NCBI RefSeq assembly: GCF_029873635.1
Contig: NC_080418.1
Coordinates: forward strand, 15,833,388 to 15,897,387
DNA length: 64,000 nt
Source: Malania oleifera
Lineage: Eukaryota > Streptophyta > Magnoliopsida > Santalales > Ximeniaceae
Direction of reading: 5' to 3'
Made by a program: the position numbers and the translations under genes. Positions 36,866 to 49,080 of the stretch are shown here, piece after piece (the first letter of the stretch is position 1; the number at the start of each line of letters is the position of its first letter). Under the pieces are notes generated by a model that was not told the origin of the DNA, did no database searches, and saw only the letters and a list, made by a program, of their open reading frames with translations.

Positions 36866-38074
36866 ATGGCAAGAAGGCAAGTTGCTAGTGACTTTTATTC
36901 AAAAGCCTCTTCTTCAAAAACCTCAGACATTGCTTTAACAAATAAATTCTCCCCACTGGAGAGTCTCCCAAAACCTTCAAACCCAAGTTTCAAAGATGTT
37001 ATTGAGGGAAAAGCTTCTTCCCGATCATCCACTTCATCAAAAGGTCCTCCAAAAGGATATTTTACCAAAAATATTTATGAAGATTTATTTCCGGTAGAAC
37101 CTGAGTGGGATGTCGTTCAACCTTTTGAAGTTATCAAAAGATGTTTCTTCAGAGGATGTCATTTTGACACTCCTGATATTATCAAAGACAGAAGATTTTA
37201 CGAATTAATTCTTATTGAAACCAACTCTGTTATCATTGATCATACGTATGATCTTCAAGAACCTCAAAAAATAAATTTTTCAAAAATCAAAATTTTGAAG
37301 GTCATTACTCCAGGAGTTTGGGGACAATATCCTCGAGCGTCAAAAGAATTTAAAGGAGTCTTTATTCCTCAAACTTATGACTATCGAGATTATCAAAATG
37401 CCTGGTACTATGTTTTTTATATCAGAAATTTTACTCACTCTTGGTTTGTGCATTTTGACCAAAAAATTATCAAAACCTTCCCAAAATGGTTTTTAACCTG
37501 GTTCTCTTATTTTGGTGCCGAAGCTGGTATTTTCCCAAAAGAAATTAAAAATGATTTTGATTTATTCAGAAAAAATTTTAAGCTTCCTCTTGACTATTCA
37601 AAGGGTCGCTGTGAAGAAGCTGCCAGCCTCATGTTCTTCTGCTCATTATTCATGATCACTTGGATCTTTTGCTGGGACTATGTTATTGTCTCTCCAGAAG
37701 ATAGTTCATTCGGGCATTCAAGAACTTTACGAAGAATTTTTAAAATTCGTTGGTGGGACAAATTTATTATGCCAGAAGGTAAGGTTCGCGCCTGGCTTTC
37801 AAAATCTTCAAGCCCAGAACCAGTTACTCAAAGTCAGAAAAAGAAGATTATCATTGATGAAGAAGACGATACTATGTCAACAGTATCACTTTCTTCAAGG
37901 AAGTCAAAGTCTTCGGCAAAAGCAAAGTTACTCAAGATTATTGCCCAGCTTGCTTCTGACGAGTCCGGATCCGAACCCGACTCACCTCAGGCTCCGAACT
38001 TCAATTTGCTTGGATCCGACATTGAATCTTGGTACAAGTTCATGAACGATCCAGATGAAGACTGTTCCAAATAA
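36866..38074 (+). pseudogene. Caulimovirid second frame, function unknown (fossil part)
   Basis: A 402-residue uninterrupted frame directly after the RNase H part. The N-terminal 65 residues are Ser/Lys-rich. The middle is a folded-looking region rich in aromatic residues (around 70-310), including the hydrophobic stretch AASLMFFCSLFMITWIFCWD. The tail is acidic and Ser-rich. Florendoviruses are known to carry a second frame of unknown function in this place, which is the basis for the call. No domain is recognised, and I assign no role. Confidence 0.65.
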
Positions 38075-39108
38075 TTATCAAGATTTTTTGAAGGACAGGC
38101 CATCCTGTCACCCTTCTTGAGATGCTTATCAAATCAGTTATCGTCTTAGCATGCGTGGCAGAACAGTCTGCCATTTTACTATTGTAAATTATGAGTGAGG
38201 AGTGTTTTTACACCTGTCCATCTTTCGGCCAGGGTTGTAATTATTTTACGATATTTTATTTAAAGGTGGTGGGCCTCCCACACAAATGCAGCCGTCCATA
38301 TGCTGTCACCTTTATTTAAAATTTTCGTCGTCTTGTGTCGGCTCGACAGTCTGTAAGGTTTCCGCGTGACTTTTGAGTGGTCGATGGGGCCCAATGAGCA
38401 CCCGCACTCATTTCCCCGGATTCCAAATTGTGTGAAGTCCGAGCCTGTCTTTCTTTAAATAAGGGGTTCAGCCTAGGTTGTTCCTCGCACCAAGTTGAGG
38501 GTTTAATTTCTCCTTGAGAAAGCCTGAGTCTTCGAGCTCCACTCAACTTCTCTCTTCTCCCATCCCTCTCCTTTCTGTAAGTCCTTCTTAACAAAAAATT
38601 AATAAAATTTGAGATATTTATTCAATCATTTTACTTTCATTCAAATAAGTATGCTCTGCACTTGCGGCCTTGACCGATCTTGTGCATCAGAAAAACTGCT
38701 GCTTTAAATTTACTCATATTCTCAAGATTGCTCCAAGGTTTTTGGGTCGGATATTCGTGTCTGATTCCAAAGTAATAGCAGGTTCGCAAGAACTCGTTAG
38801 TCATCCTTGAAATCTGAGAAGAACTGCTTTCAAATTATGATGCTTATGTCCTTTTGCTTGTAAATCGTTTAAACTTTCCTTGTTTTAAGAGTGATCTGCT
38901 GCTATCTGGTACCAGAGCCAGATTTATTCATTGATCTTTTCAAAAGTTTTCTTTACTTGTATGTTTTGATTTTCGCTAAGCGTTGGTAAGGCAGTGAAAA
39001 TCCGTTGGTCAGCCCGCTGTTGCCAGGAGTGCGTTTAGGGTGGTCCCGGTGCCGTTCCCGATTAGGAAAATTTAAAACATTCAAACTTTTGAAAACTTAG
39101 AAAAGAAG
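38075..39108 (+). other. Caulimovirid intergenic region with primer-binding site
   Basis: This region lies between the second frame and the next polyprotein start. TGGTACCAGAGCCA at 38907-38920 matches the tRNA-Met primer site of plant pararetroviruses with few differences. A TTTAAATAAGG element near 38453 could belong to the transcript promoter. No coding frame is supported. Confidence 0.7.
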
Positions 39109-39475
39109 ATGGATAAACTAGTTCAAAGTATCATGAACAGAGGAAAATTCTTAAAAGAAGATAAGAATGAACGAATAGAAACAAGCAAAAGAACTGATAA
39201 AAAAGAACTACAAATATCACTTGGCAAAATAGAAAGACGTTTATCAAATTGGAATGGTAAGAGCTTACCAAGTCAAGATTCAAATAAAATTTGGAAAATG
39301 ACTAAACATGAAAGTCAAATTATCAAACATAAAGGATCTCTTGAGAAAGAAGAAGAATATTTTGTTAAAATAATTAACAAATCTATTTCATTAACAACTT
39401 GTGAAGCAAGACAACAAAAAAGACTTTTTAGTCTTGAAGATTTAGAATCCCTTAGGTCAAAATATGATAGACTTC
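39109..39475 (+). pseudogene. Start of caulimovirid polyprotein (fossil part)
   Basis: The frame opens with MDKLVQSIMNRGKFLKED and runs into the beginning of the movement-protein region before meeting the oppositely oriented copy. The N-terminal 80 residues are basic and probably coiled. Only a fragment is present. Confidence 0.65.
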
Positions 39476-42400
39476 TTGCCATAATTTGTTTTGAAACAAG
39501 ATTTTTAACATCTTTTTCAATAATATTTTTTGCACTGGCACAATCAATTCGTAGTAAAAATTCTTTATTGATAAGATCATCTTGAAACTTTTGAATACAT
39601 AAAACAATTGAGAGCATTTCCTTTTTAATTGTGGAATAATTGACTTGAGGACCTGACCAGGCTCCTGAATGAAATCTCACCAAAGTTTCTTTTGAATTAA
39701 TTCTTTGCTTAAGTATACCTCCAAATCCTTCGTTAGAGGCATCTGTTTCTACGATCATAAATGCTTCTGGGTCTGGAAGACTAAGACATGGTAAATTTTT
39801 GACAAGGGTTTTGACTTTAATAACAATTTGAGTACATTCTTCATTCCAATTTGGGGGGTTTTTCTTAAGTCTTTTAAATAAAGGTTTAATTAGAATTCTA
39901 AGATTTGGAATAAAGTCTGAGACGTAATTGAGACATCCTAAAAATCTTTGTAATTGATTCTTATTAGTGATTTCATTTGGAAATTTTTTAGCAAATTCCA
40001 ATGATCTTTGAATAGGAGTAATTTTATTTTGGTAAATTTGATGTCCAAGAAACCTAATATTGGTTTGGAATAATTTAATCTTTGGTTTAGAGACAACTAA
40101 ACCATTTTTCTTAACAATATTATAAAATATGTTAAGATGTTTGAAGTGTTGACTAATTGACTCTGAGTATACAAGGACGTCGTCAATGTATACAATAGTA
40201 AAATTTGTATATTTGTTAAAAATTTCATTCATAATATTTTGGAACTCTGAAGGAGCATTTTTAAGACCGAATGGCATTACATTCCATTCGTAGTGTCCGA
40301 ATGGTACTGTGAATGCAGTCTTATACTTGTCTTCTTCAGCAATTTGTATTTGCCAAAATCCCGATTTCATGTCAAATTTTGAATAAATAACAGCAGTATT
40401 AAGTCTGTTGAGTAAATCTCTTTTATTAGGTATAGGATACCTAATCCATTGTAAGGCTTTGTTTAAGGGTTTGTAATTGATAACAAGTCTTGGAGCACCC
40501 CTCTCTATTTCAGCTTGATTCTGAACATAGAAGGCTGCGCAGCTCCAAGGAGATTTACTTCTTCTAATAAGTTTTTTGTTAAGTAATTCTTGTATTTCTT
40601 TCTTACAATACTCAAGTAATTCTTTATTCATTTGAATTGGTCTAGCCTTTGTAGGTATTTTATCGTCATTAAAATCTCTTATATAAGGTAATTTGACAGA
40701 ATGATTTTTTCTATTCCAAAAGGCATTTGGTAAATCTGAACAAACTTCTTTTTCAAGTTTTTCTTGTAATAAACTTATTTGCCTTTTGACTTCTGGAGCT
40801 TGAATTTGTTCTTCAGTCTTTTTATGATAAATTTCTCTAGATAATGATTTAATATGTTTTTGTTTATTTTGAATAAGATTAATTTTACTTGTTCCTAAGT
40901 CTTTGAGAGTATTGATTTCTTTTTCATGCATTTTATCAATAAATTCAAACGTAATTTCTTGATTACAAATGGAAGTAAAAATTCCCTTTTCATTAACCGT
41001 AAAAGGATAAATCATTGTGAAGAAAGGGGTTCCAAGAATAATTTCTTGTTGCATATTTTTAACAAGTACAAAAGTAGTTTTGAGACAAGTGTTGTCTTTA
41101 CAAATATGAGCATTAGAAATTTTGTATTGTATTTTGAGCGTGGAGTTTGTTGCACTAAATAATTGAACTTTTGTTTTTTCAAAATAACAAGTAGGAATAA
41201 GACCTTCTTGAATGCAGTTAAGATCTGCACCTGTGTCAAGAAGGGCACAACCTTTAAGAATAAAATCTTTGTTAATTACAATTTTAACGTTAGAATACCA
41301 TTTGTGAATGTTAACCTTTGATAAATAATTAAGAAACCCTTGATTAATTTGAAAATCATCTTCATCTTCTAAAATGATCTTTTCTTTTCCTTTATTGTTA
41401 ATTTTTTCAAGTTTTGAATTTAAAATAAACATTTCTTGTTTAAATTCTTCACCTTGTTCTTTTAACCTTTTGATTTCTTCTTTAGTTTGATTTACTTCTC
41501 TTTGTAAATCTTGTATGGTTAAATTTTCTTTTGGTAACTCTTTAGTTTTAAATTTGTTAATTATTTCTTCTAAATTATAACCTTCACTAATTTTGGGAAG
41601 TTTATCTTTTTCTAAATTTCTTTTTAATTTTTGTAAGTATTTATTCTTAATTTCTGGTTCTTGAATATGTTCAATCATTTCTAGAATAATTTCATTTGTT
41701 TTTGAAATAACATTAACAGATTTTGAACATCTATTACATGAACAAAATCCTAAATCTTCTTGACAAGATTCTTCTGAAGAAGTGTTAGATGATAATTCAG
41801 AACTTGAATTTATTTCATTAATAAATTCTTTTTCAGATGAGCTTGAATAAGTGGTTTCTGAATCTTCTGAACTACTGTTGATAATTAGATTAAGCATTTG
41901 TCTTTTTAATTTCTTTCCTATGTTAAGTTCTTTTATTTCTTGCTTAACTCTGCAGTCTCTTGCATAATGTCCCTTTTTACCACATTTGAAGCATGTTTTT
42001 TGATTCTTAAATTTTTGAGGTTTATCCTTCTTTTGAACTTTTGCACTTTCTTCAGTTCTCTTCTTTTTCTTTTTATAATAATTTTTGTCGTAATTCTTGT
42101 AATATTTTTTTGAAGGTTTATATTTTTTATAATTCTTTTTTAGATGTTTTCTTGAAGGTGCTTGAATCTTTTCGTACCCGTATTGGGCACAAAAATCTCC
42201 TAGTTCTCCTTTGTTCCTTTTGAATTCAAATTTCATCTGAGATTGTATTTTAAGTTCATTACATAACTTAAGACCTTCATGATTAATCGTGCAAACAATT
42301 TGGCCATAAGTGATTGATTCATAATTTGTACCATTGAAAGTCTGATAATTTTGGACAAGTAAGGTTAAGAAGAATAACACTATTCTTCTCATGTTGACTA

Positions 42401-43889
42401 CTTTGTTCTCCTATGAATTGTCTAAAGATTGACCAAATTAAAGCTGCAACGGCATCGCTTTCTTGTGTAGCGATTCCGTTTTCTTCTTTAACTTTCTTTG
42501 ATTCGTAAATTTGTCTTTTTTCAAAAGCAGTAAGATAGTGATCCCACCATTCTTTAAGTGTTCCGGTGAATCCATGAGTAAGAAGAAAAACAATCTGTTC
42601 CTCTGAAGCTTTATGTGAATGTAGTTTGTAGGCAGTTGCTGCCATGGCCATTTGATGTAAAAAGGAATGAAGTTGATGTTCAGTAAGACCATCAATTCTC
42701 CATTCATGAATTTCATTTCCTTGAAAATTTCTTTGAGGAAGTAAGTCATTTGATTCTTCTGATAAAAGACTTGGTGGTGTAGGCTTTTTATAATAGGTTC
42801 TTTGACTTTGACTTCTCCAATCTTTGATTTTATTTAAGTCAAAGGTTTCTTCCGTAAAATTTGACTCTAAAGCATTAATGGCATCTTCTTTGGTTATTGT
42901 GTTAATTTTTAAGTTTGAAGTCTGGCTAACTAATTCGTCAATTCTTTTAATACGCAATTCGTTTTGTTTGTCAAAATTAAAATTCTTAAGATTATGATCA
43001 AGTATGTTAAATTCAATTGGTTCTTCTATTTTTTCTTTTGATTTACTTGATTCTCCTTTTTCGTAAGTACTGCAAGTTCTTATCTCAGTAAGGTTCTCTA
43101 ATTGTTCTTCAATTCTTGTTGTTTGAGAAGCTATTGATTTAAGCATTTGATTTGTATAATTATTTTGACTAATTATCTGATCAGTTTCTCCTTTACCTTT
43201 TGATTCTTTGTAGGGTGATGCTAAGATTTCGTTTCCTTTATAATTAAATTTGATTGAGTTTTCTGGTGGATGAACAGCTTTGACAAAGTAATTATCAGTA
43301 GTTTTCCAATTTTTTATTGGATTTTGAATAACATTAATTGTCTATCTTTCTTTGACAAATTTGAAGAAAGGGATTTCTTCTTTTATTTGATTCATCTTTT
43401 TAAACCATTCTTCTCTAATTTGTTCTCTTTCTTCTTTATTATATTTTTTAAGGAATAATTTTCTATTTTTTGCATTAAGTTCATGATTGTAATCTTTCTC
43501 AATTTTTTCCATATTTGGAATAAATTCTTCTTTATTAATAACCATAACATTTTTTCTTTCTTCGTAAAGATTTTCTCTTTGCTCTTCTGTTAAGATTTGT
43601 GATTCTGTAGGAGAATTTGATTCAGGAATTTCTTGATAATAACCTTGGGGTATTTCTGGTCCAAAGTCAACACCTTTGAGTTTAAAGTTTGTTTGACTTG
43701 GTTCTTCGTAAGTATAAAGACTTGAAATACTTTTTCTTCCTAAATCAATTGGTTGTCTAGAAGTTTGTCCTAAACTCTGACTTCTCGTGAGTAAGGGTTG
43801 AAAGTTAATTTTTACATTACCTTCATTGTCTTGAATAATTTTTGTAGCAACTGTTTTTTGTATTTCAGGAGTAATTTGGTAATCAGTTT
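39475..43889 (-). pseudogene. Caulimovirid movement, coat, protease, RT and RNase H parts (fossil)
   Basis: Reading the minus strand, parts in order are: movement-protein C-terminal region (about 43889-43150), coat region (about 43146-42000) with the zinc knuckle at about 41950-41993, an acidic Ser-rich linker, an aspartic protease with DTGAD near 41222-41240, reverse transcriptase with the YIDDVLVYS block near 40170-40200, and RNase H to about 39480. The module order agrees with petuvirus/florendovirus polyproteins. The part is broken, with very few interruptions, and joined to foreign sequence at its low-coordinate end. Confidence 0.85.
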
Positions 43890-44060
43890 ATATTAAAAAA
43901 TAAATATTAATTTAATTAATATAAGTCTATATGTATATACGAATAATTTATAATATAATAATGTTATTATTTTACATATACAATACCAATATATGCTAAA
44001 ATAAATACAACACTCAATGCATAAAGGATCTCGTGCCATGTTATTATAGGTGACTATTCT
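43890..44060 (+). repeat. Right copy of 171-bp direct repeat bounding the pararetrovirus block
   Basis: Identical to 33509-33679 in the same orientation. To its right the sequence continues as AT-rich host DNA. Confidence 0.93.
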
Positions 44061-44833
44061 TATAAATAAAATTTTTAGAATAGAAAACTTTGATAATTTA
44101 TATGAAAAATAAATATGTTATTGTCAATCTAAAACTTTTTGTTTAAAAAATAATTTTTTAAATTCTACAATATGTATATTTATTCTTTTTCTATTATATA
44201 TTGACTCGAATAATGAATAATAAATAATAATTATTATATTAATCTAATTTTACTACTATATTTCATCTTATTCTTAAAAATAATTATTTTACCAACAAAA
44301 TATGAACCAAGATTATTCTCTAAATACAGTAATAAATTTTACAATAGCCTCAATGCATTTAGAATACATTAAATAATTAACTAATTTTAATTATCTATCT
44401 ACCAATTTGAAAAATAAATTCAATATATGAGATAAAAGGTTTTTGCCCCATATTTTGCTTTAATTTTATATTTGTTTTAATTTTTTATTAATAAGATAAA
44501 TGATAAATTAACTATTATTTATATTATTTGTTTTAGAACATCATCCAATCATTAAATCCTATTCACTAAAAATAATTTTTGTAATTGATTATTATATTTG
44601 TTCATAATAAAATAAATAAATTGTCTTAATATGATTATTTTGTTTTCCGTTCTTATCGGAACTAAAATTCATATATACAAAACAAATGAGTAAATAAGTA
44701 ATTTTTATTTTTAAACAATTATAAAATACATCTTCATTTTAATTTCACAATATTTATGTAAAAAAGTTGAAATATATATTTATAAATTTTTAAAATTAAG
44801 TAAATAAATATTATTAGATTTTCAAAACAGGGC
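44061..44833. other. AT-rich intergenic region
   Basis: No gene is supported. It is presumably the original continuation of the host DNA left of 33509 before the pararetrovirus block arrived. Confidence 0.7.
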
Positions 44834-44843
44834 ATCGTGCTTG

Positions 44844-45055
44844 GAGTTTTTTTCCGTTTTAACTTTTTTTTTAAAAAATATATTAAATAATACCTCATTC
44901 TGGGAAGTATTTCCCAGAATGACTCTGATGTAATCTCGCTAGTCCAAGTAGCGATTTTTAACCAAATCTCGCTACTCCAAGTAGTGAGATTTACCACGTG
45001 TCACTGGAGATTATTTTTGCAAAGCACAAATCTCGCTACTTGGAGTAGCGATTTT
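44844..45055 (+). repeat. MULE left terminal inverted repeat
   Basis: It matches the reverse complement of 59804-59998 at roughly 90% or better by eye, apart from one insertion of about 20 bases. It contains a perfect palindrome with arms CATTCTGGGAA (44896-44921), subterminal palindromes and a CCACGTGTC motif. Confidence 0.9.
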
Positions 45056-45090
45056 TAACCAAATCTTGCTACTTGGAGTAGCGAGATTTA
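44931..45090. repeat. Left subterminal palindromes of the MULE (four copies)
   Basis: Four imperfect palindromes at 44931-44958, 44964-44993, 45028-45055 and 45061-45090. The consensus arm is AAATCTCGCTACT, then a 3-base centre, then AGTAGCGAGATTT. Copies 2 and 4 are followed by TACCACGTGTCACTGGAG, so a larger unit is also repeated. Such repeats are candidates for transposase binding; this is inference. Confidence 0.8.
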
Positions 45091-45129
45091 CCACGTGTCA
45101 CTGGAGATTATTTTTTGTAAAACACAAAT

Positions 45130-45200
45130 CTAATTATGTGTTGTAAAAAAATATTATTTAATATCTATATTTTAAAAAATGATAAAAAAGGAAAAAACTC
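45130..45200 (+). repeat. Extra MULE-type terminus in right-end orientation
   Basis: The sequence ends GGAAAAAACTC at 45200, preceded by TATTATTTAATA and A/T runs. It resembles the true right terminus at 59998 at about 80% over 50 bases. Together with 44844 it would bound a 357-base MITE-like unit, but the flank after 45200 (GGTTCCTTGT) does not match the target at 44834-44843. Confidence 0.6.
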
Positions 45201-45499
45201 GGTTCCTTGTGCTGTGGTGTTTTTTGGTTCGTTGAATGAATTATCTCGGGTGGACAGCCCCAAAAATGATAAATAAAGATGCAGTCATCGATTCTCCCGA
45301 GAGGCCGCGAGTAAATATTAATGACAAAGGACGCATTTTTTATACTAATACTTGTACTTGCTCCGCTATTCAGCCCAAGCCTGGCTGAGGAAGAGTTACA
45401 AGGCGTAAAACAAAAAAAATATGCAGATTGGCCCGTGCATACTATATTGAATATAATGATTCCGTCATTCATGATAAGATCAATAATAAGATAAATAAG
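45201..45499. other. MULE interior, no gene seen
   Basis: Nothing recognisable lies between the terminal repeats and the copia LTR. Confidence 0.6.
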
Positions 45500-45709
45500 T
45501 GTTGGAATATTGCTTCAAGAATTGAACAGTTGGAACTAAAATCCAAAGCTACGCAAGTTAAATTAGAAGAAGAGAAGATTAGTTAATTAGTTAGCCTGAT
45601 TAGTTAGTTTCTTTATTCTTGATTCTTGTATTATATAAATACAAACATATACTCTGTATTTGAAGCAGATAATAGAGAAGAATTTTTCAGCTTATGTAAA
45701 AACTTCACA
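45500..45709 (+). repeat. 5' LTR of the 45.5 kb copia element
   Basis: It begins TGTTGGAATATTGC and ends CTTCACA next to the primer-binding site. It contains TATATAAATACA, a likely promoter box. Confidence 0.8.
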
Positions 45710-48700
45710 TGGTATCAGAGCACTTGTTTCCCTTCCGCAATTTTTTTTAAGTTTCAAGAAACCATGAAAGCTCTGTTTTTAGCCACACTGCGCCTCCAAA
45801 TTTTGAGCAGTACGAATATTCAGAAAAATTCTGACGCTGATCAAGAGAAGCTGATAGATTAGTATTCTGTATCGGCATTATTCTGGTATCAAATTGCAAA
45901 GCCTCAAGTGAATTGCTTTTATCTCTGGTCTTTACAAAGAAAAATTCGTTGATCTGCAATTTTTTTATATTTCTTGGAGAAATTCCATATATGACTTCTG
46001 CTGATAATTCTACCAGTTCTCAAAATTGTCATCGTATGATCAATCTTTCTGATGATTCATCCAGTCCATATTACTTTCATCCAAGTGATAATCCTAGTGC
46101 ATTACTGGTTTCTGAAATTTTTAGTGGTGATAATTACATTGCATGGAGTCGGTCAATCACCATTGCTCTAACAGTTAAAAATAAGGTAGCATTCATTGAT
46201 GGCTCGATTCTTGCTCCTTCTATAAATCAGTGTTCTCTCCATACTACATGGTTGCGTGCAAACAATCTAGTTCTTTCATGGTTAATGAATTCCATTTCCA
46301 AGGAAATAAGAAATAGTCTTCCCTATGTTACATCTGCTGTTGATCTTTGGAATGAGCTGAAAACAAGACACTTACGAAGTGATGGTCCCAGAGTTTTTCA
46401 TCTTGAAAAATCTCTTAGTTCTATTACTCAGGGTTGTTTATCAATTACTGAATATTTTAATTCATTCAAATCATTATGGGATGAATATATTAACTACCGA
46501 TCATTCCCTACATGTAGCTGTGGTAAAATGGCAACTTGTACCTGCAACCTGTTTGATTTTTTGTTGGTTAGACAGCAATCTGATTATGTGTTGAAATTTT
46601 TGATTGGTCTAAATGATTTCTATGCTCCAATTCGAAGTCAATTGCTTATGATTTCGTCATTACCAAGTATGACGAAAGTATTTTCTTTACTACTTCAAGA
46701 GGAAAGTCAAAGACAACTAAATAATGTTGTCAGCAGTGAAACTCATGCTTTGATTGCCAAACAAAACATTCAACCATCTGGTTTTTTGAAATTCTCAAAG
46801 GATAAACAGAAGAGATTTTCTCTATACTGTACACATTGTGGATACAATGGGCATACAATAGAAAAATGTTTTCATCTTCATGGTTTTACTCCTGGCTGGA
46901 CTGGACCAAAAGGAAAAAGGAAGCCACCTACTGCACATGCTGCCATGACAATTCCTGAGCTTTCTCTTCAACAGAGTAATGAGGATCCAAAGTTTTCTTT
47001 TACTTCTGAGGAATTCAATAAATTGCTAGCACTTGCAAATTCTACTTCATCTCCAATATCTCATCAAACATCTTCTCCGGCTGTTAACATTGTTACTTCT
47101 CAATTTTCTGGTAACCCTTCAAATTTTTGTTATTTAGTTTCTTCATCTCTGCAGAATGTACATTCATGGATTCTAGATACAGGTGCAACAGATCACATGA
47201 TATGTTCACCTTCATTATATTCTTCTCCACCTACACCAATCACCACTTCCATAAATTTGCCAAATGGAAACTCTTTTTCAGCTTCACACATTGGCAGTAT
47301 TTGCATTTCAAATATACTGTCTTCACATAATGTGTTGTGTGTTCCCAGTTTTTCATTCAATCTGTTGTCTGTTTCTAAACTAACAAAACAATCTAACATT
47401 TGTGTCTCTTTCTTTAACTCATATTGCCTTCTACAGGACCAATTAACAAAGAAGATGATTGGGACCAATTAACTCATACTGCCTTCTTTAACTCATATTG
47501 AGAAACATGGACTGTACCATTTATCTCAAGTTCCTTCAAAAGCTGCTACTCACAATCAAGCCAAGTTTCATTCTTCATCTTTGGCTTCAACCATTACCCA
47601 AAATCAATTAGATACCTGGCACTACAGACTTGGTCATGTTTCCAACTCAAGGTTACCTTATCTTAAACAGCTGGAGTCATCCATATCTTTTAATACCACA
47701 CATGTTTGTGATGTATGTCATTTAGCAAAACAAAGAAAACTCTCATTTCCTGTATCTTAGTCTAGTTCAAAGAACAAATTTGATTTGATCCATTGTGATA
47801 TATGGGGACCATTCAATGTTGTTTCCTATTCTGGTTTCAAGTATTTTCTTACTATAGTTGATGATCATACTCGTTGTACTTGGGTATACATGCTCAAGAT
47901 GAAATCTGAAGTTTCTTCTATCGTTAAAAATTTTTGCACAATGGTAGTAACCCAATTCAATGTTCCTGTTAAAATAGTTAGATCAGATAATGGTCCTGAA
48001 TTTCTTTTAACTCAATTCTATAATGACCATGGCATTATACATCAAAGATGTTGTGTAGAAACTCCACAACAAAATGGTGTTGTGGAAAGAAAACACCAAC
48101 ATTGGTTAAACACTGCCAGGGCCTTATTGTTTCAAGCAAATATGCCTTTACCTTTCTGGAGTGACTGTGTATTAACTGCAGCTCACATTATAAACAGAAT
48201 TCCAACTCCAAGTCTTAACAACCAAACACCATCTGAAATGCTTTTTGATAAACCTCCTAATCTTTCTCATCTTAAAGTATTTGGTTGCCTTTGTTTTGCA
48301 TCAACACTTACAACCCATAGACATAAATTTGATCAAAGATCTACCAAATGTTTATTCTTGGGTTATCCTTCTAACATAAAAGGTTACAAATTAATGGACC
48401 TTAATACTACTAAAGTTTTCATCTCAAGAAATGTAGTTTTTTTCTGAAAATATTTTTCCTTTTAAGGTTTTTTCACCTAATCCTGAATCACATTCTTTCT
48501 TATTCCCTCCATCAGCTTCTACATCTGATTTTTTTTATTCTTCTAATCAAACTCCTCCATCCTCTTCACATTCAACCAACAATCATCTAACATCTTTGAA
48601 CAATGTTCCCATCCCAGATATTATTTCACCACAACTCAGAAAATCTTCAAGAATTACACGACGGCCAAGCTATTTGCAGGATTTTTACTGTGGTACAGCT

Positions 48701-49080
48701 TCCAAGGTTTCACTTGCAACTTCTTCATCTGATATTGCTAATTGTTTTTCTAATAAAGGTATTCTATATCTCATCTCTGATTATCTTTATGAAAAACAAT
48801 TATCTCCTTCTCATAAAGCTTTTCTAGTCTCCATTTCAGCTTCTAAAGAACCCAAAACTTACAAATTAGCTGCTCAAATACCTGAATGGCAAGCTGCAAT
48901 GCAAAATGAATTAAATGCCTTGGAATTAAATAAAACTTGGGAACTTGTAACTCTTCCTCAACATAAACAGACTATTGGTTGTAAGTGGGTATTTCCAATT
49001 AAGTATAAGGCAAATGGAACTATTGAAAGGTACAAAGCTTGATTAGTAGCTAAAGGTTACACTCAACAAGTAGCCTATTT
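45500..49080 (+). mobile_element. Ty1/copia element with short LTR, 3'-truncated fossil
   Basis: A 5' LTR of about 210 bases (45500 to about 45709, starts TGTTGGAATATTG, TATA-type box near 45633) is followed by a tRNA-Met type primer site TGGTATCAGAGC at 45710. Parts present are gag with the UBN2/copia N-terminal type (from about 45990), zinc knuckle near 46830-46870, protease with LDTGATDHM near 47172, integrase (47590-48447) and the start of reverse transcriptase to about 49070. RNase H and 3' LTR are absent. It has about four breaks besides the truncation. It sits inside the MULE and is therefore younger than the MULE insertion, unless it was carried along by it. Confidence 0.85.

Larger units (their letters stand above)
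33680..43889. mobile_element. Endogenous pararetrovirus block (Caulimoviridae, florendovirus-like), rearranged fossil
   Basis: Two partial virus copies lie in opposite orientation, meeting near 39.48 kb. The plus-strand copy (33680 to about 39475) holds a coat-like part with zinc knuckle, a movement-protein part, an RNase H part, a second frame (36866-38074), an intergenic region with a tRNA-Met primer site (38907-38920) and the start of the polyprotein. The minus-strand copy (43889 down to about 39475) holds the end of the movement part, coat part, zinc knuckle, aspartic protease, reverse transcriptase and RNase H. A polyprotein with MP, CP, protease, RT and RNase H plus a second frame of unknown role fits florendoviruses. 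Shared coat regions differ at about three of 430 residues by eye, so the copies are young relative to one another. The locus is scrambled by a handful of joins and is not an intact genome. Confidence 0.88.

Noticed and set aside
44844-45200. Stand-alone 357-base MITE as the only MULE-type element here
   Set aside because: The right flank lacks the target duplication, whereas the terminus at 59998 has a perfect 10-bp match. I keep the large element as the main call and report the extra terminus separately.
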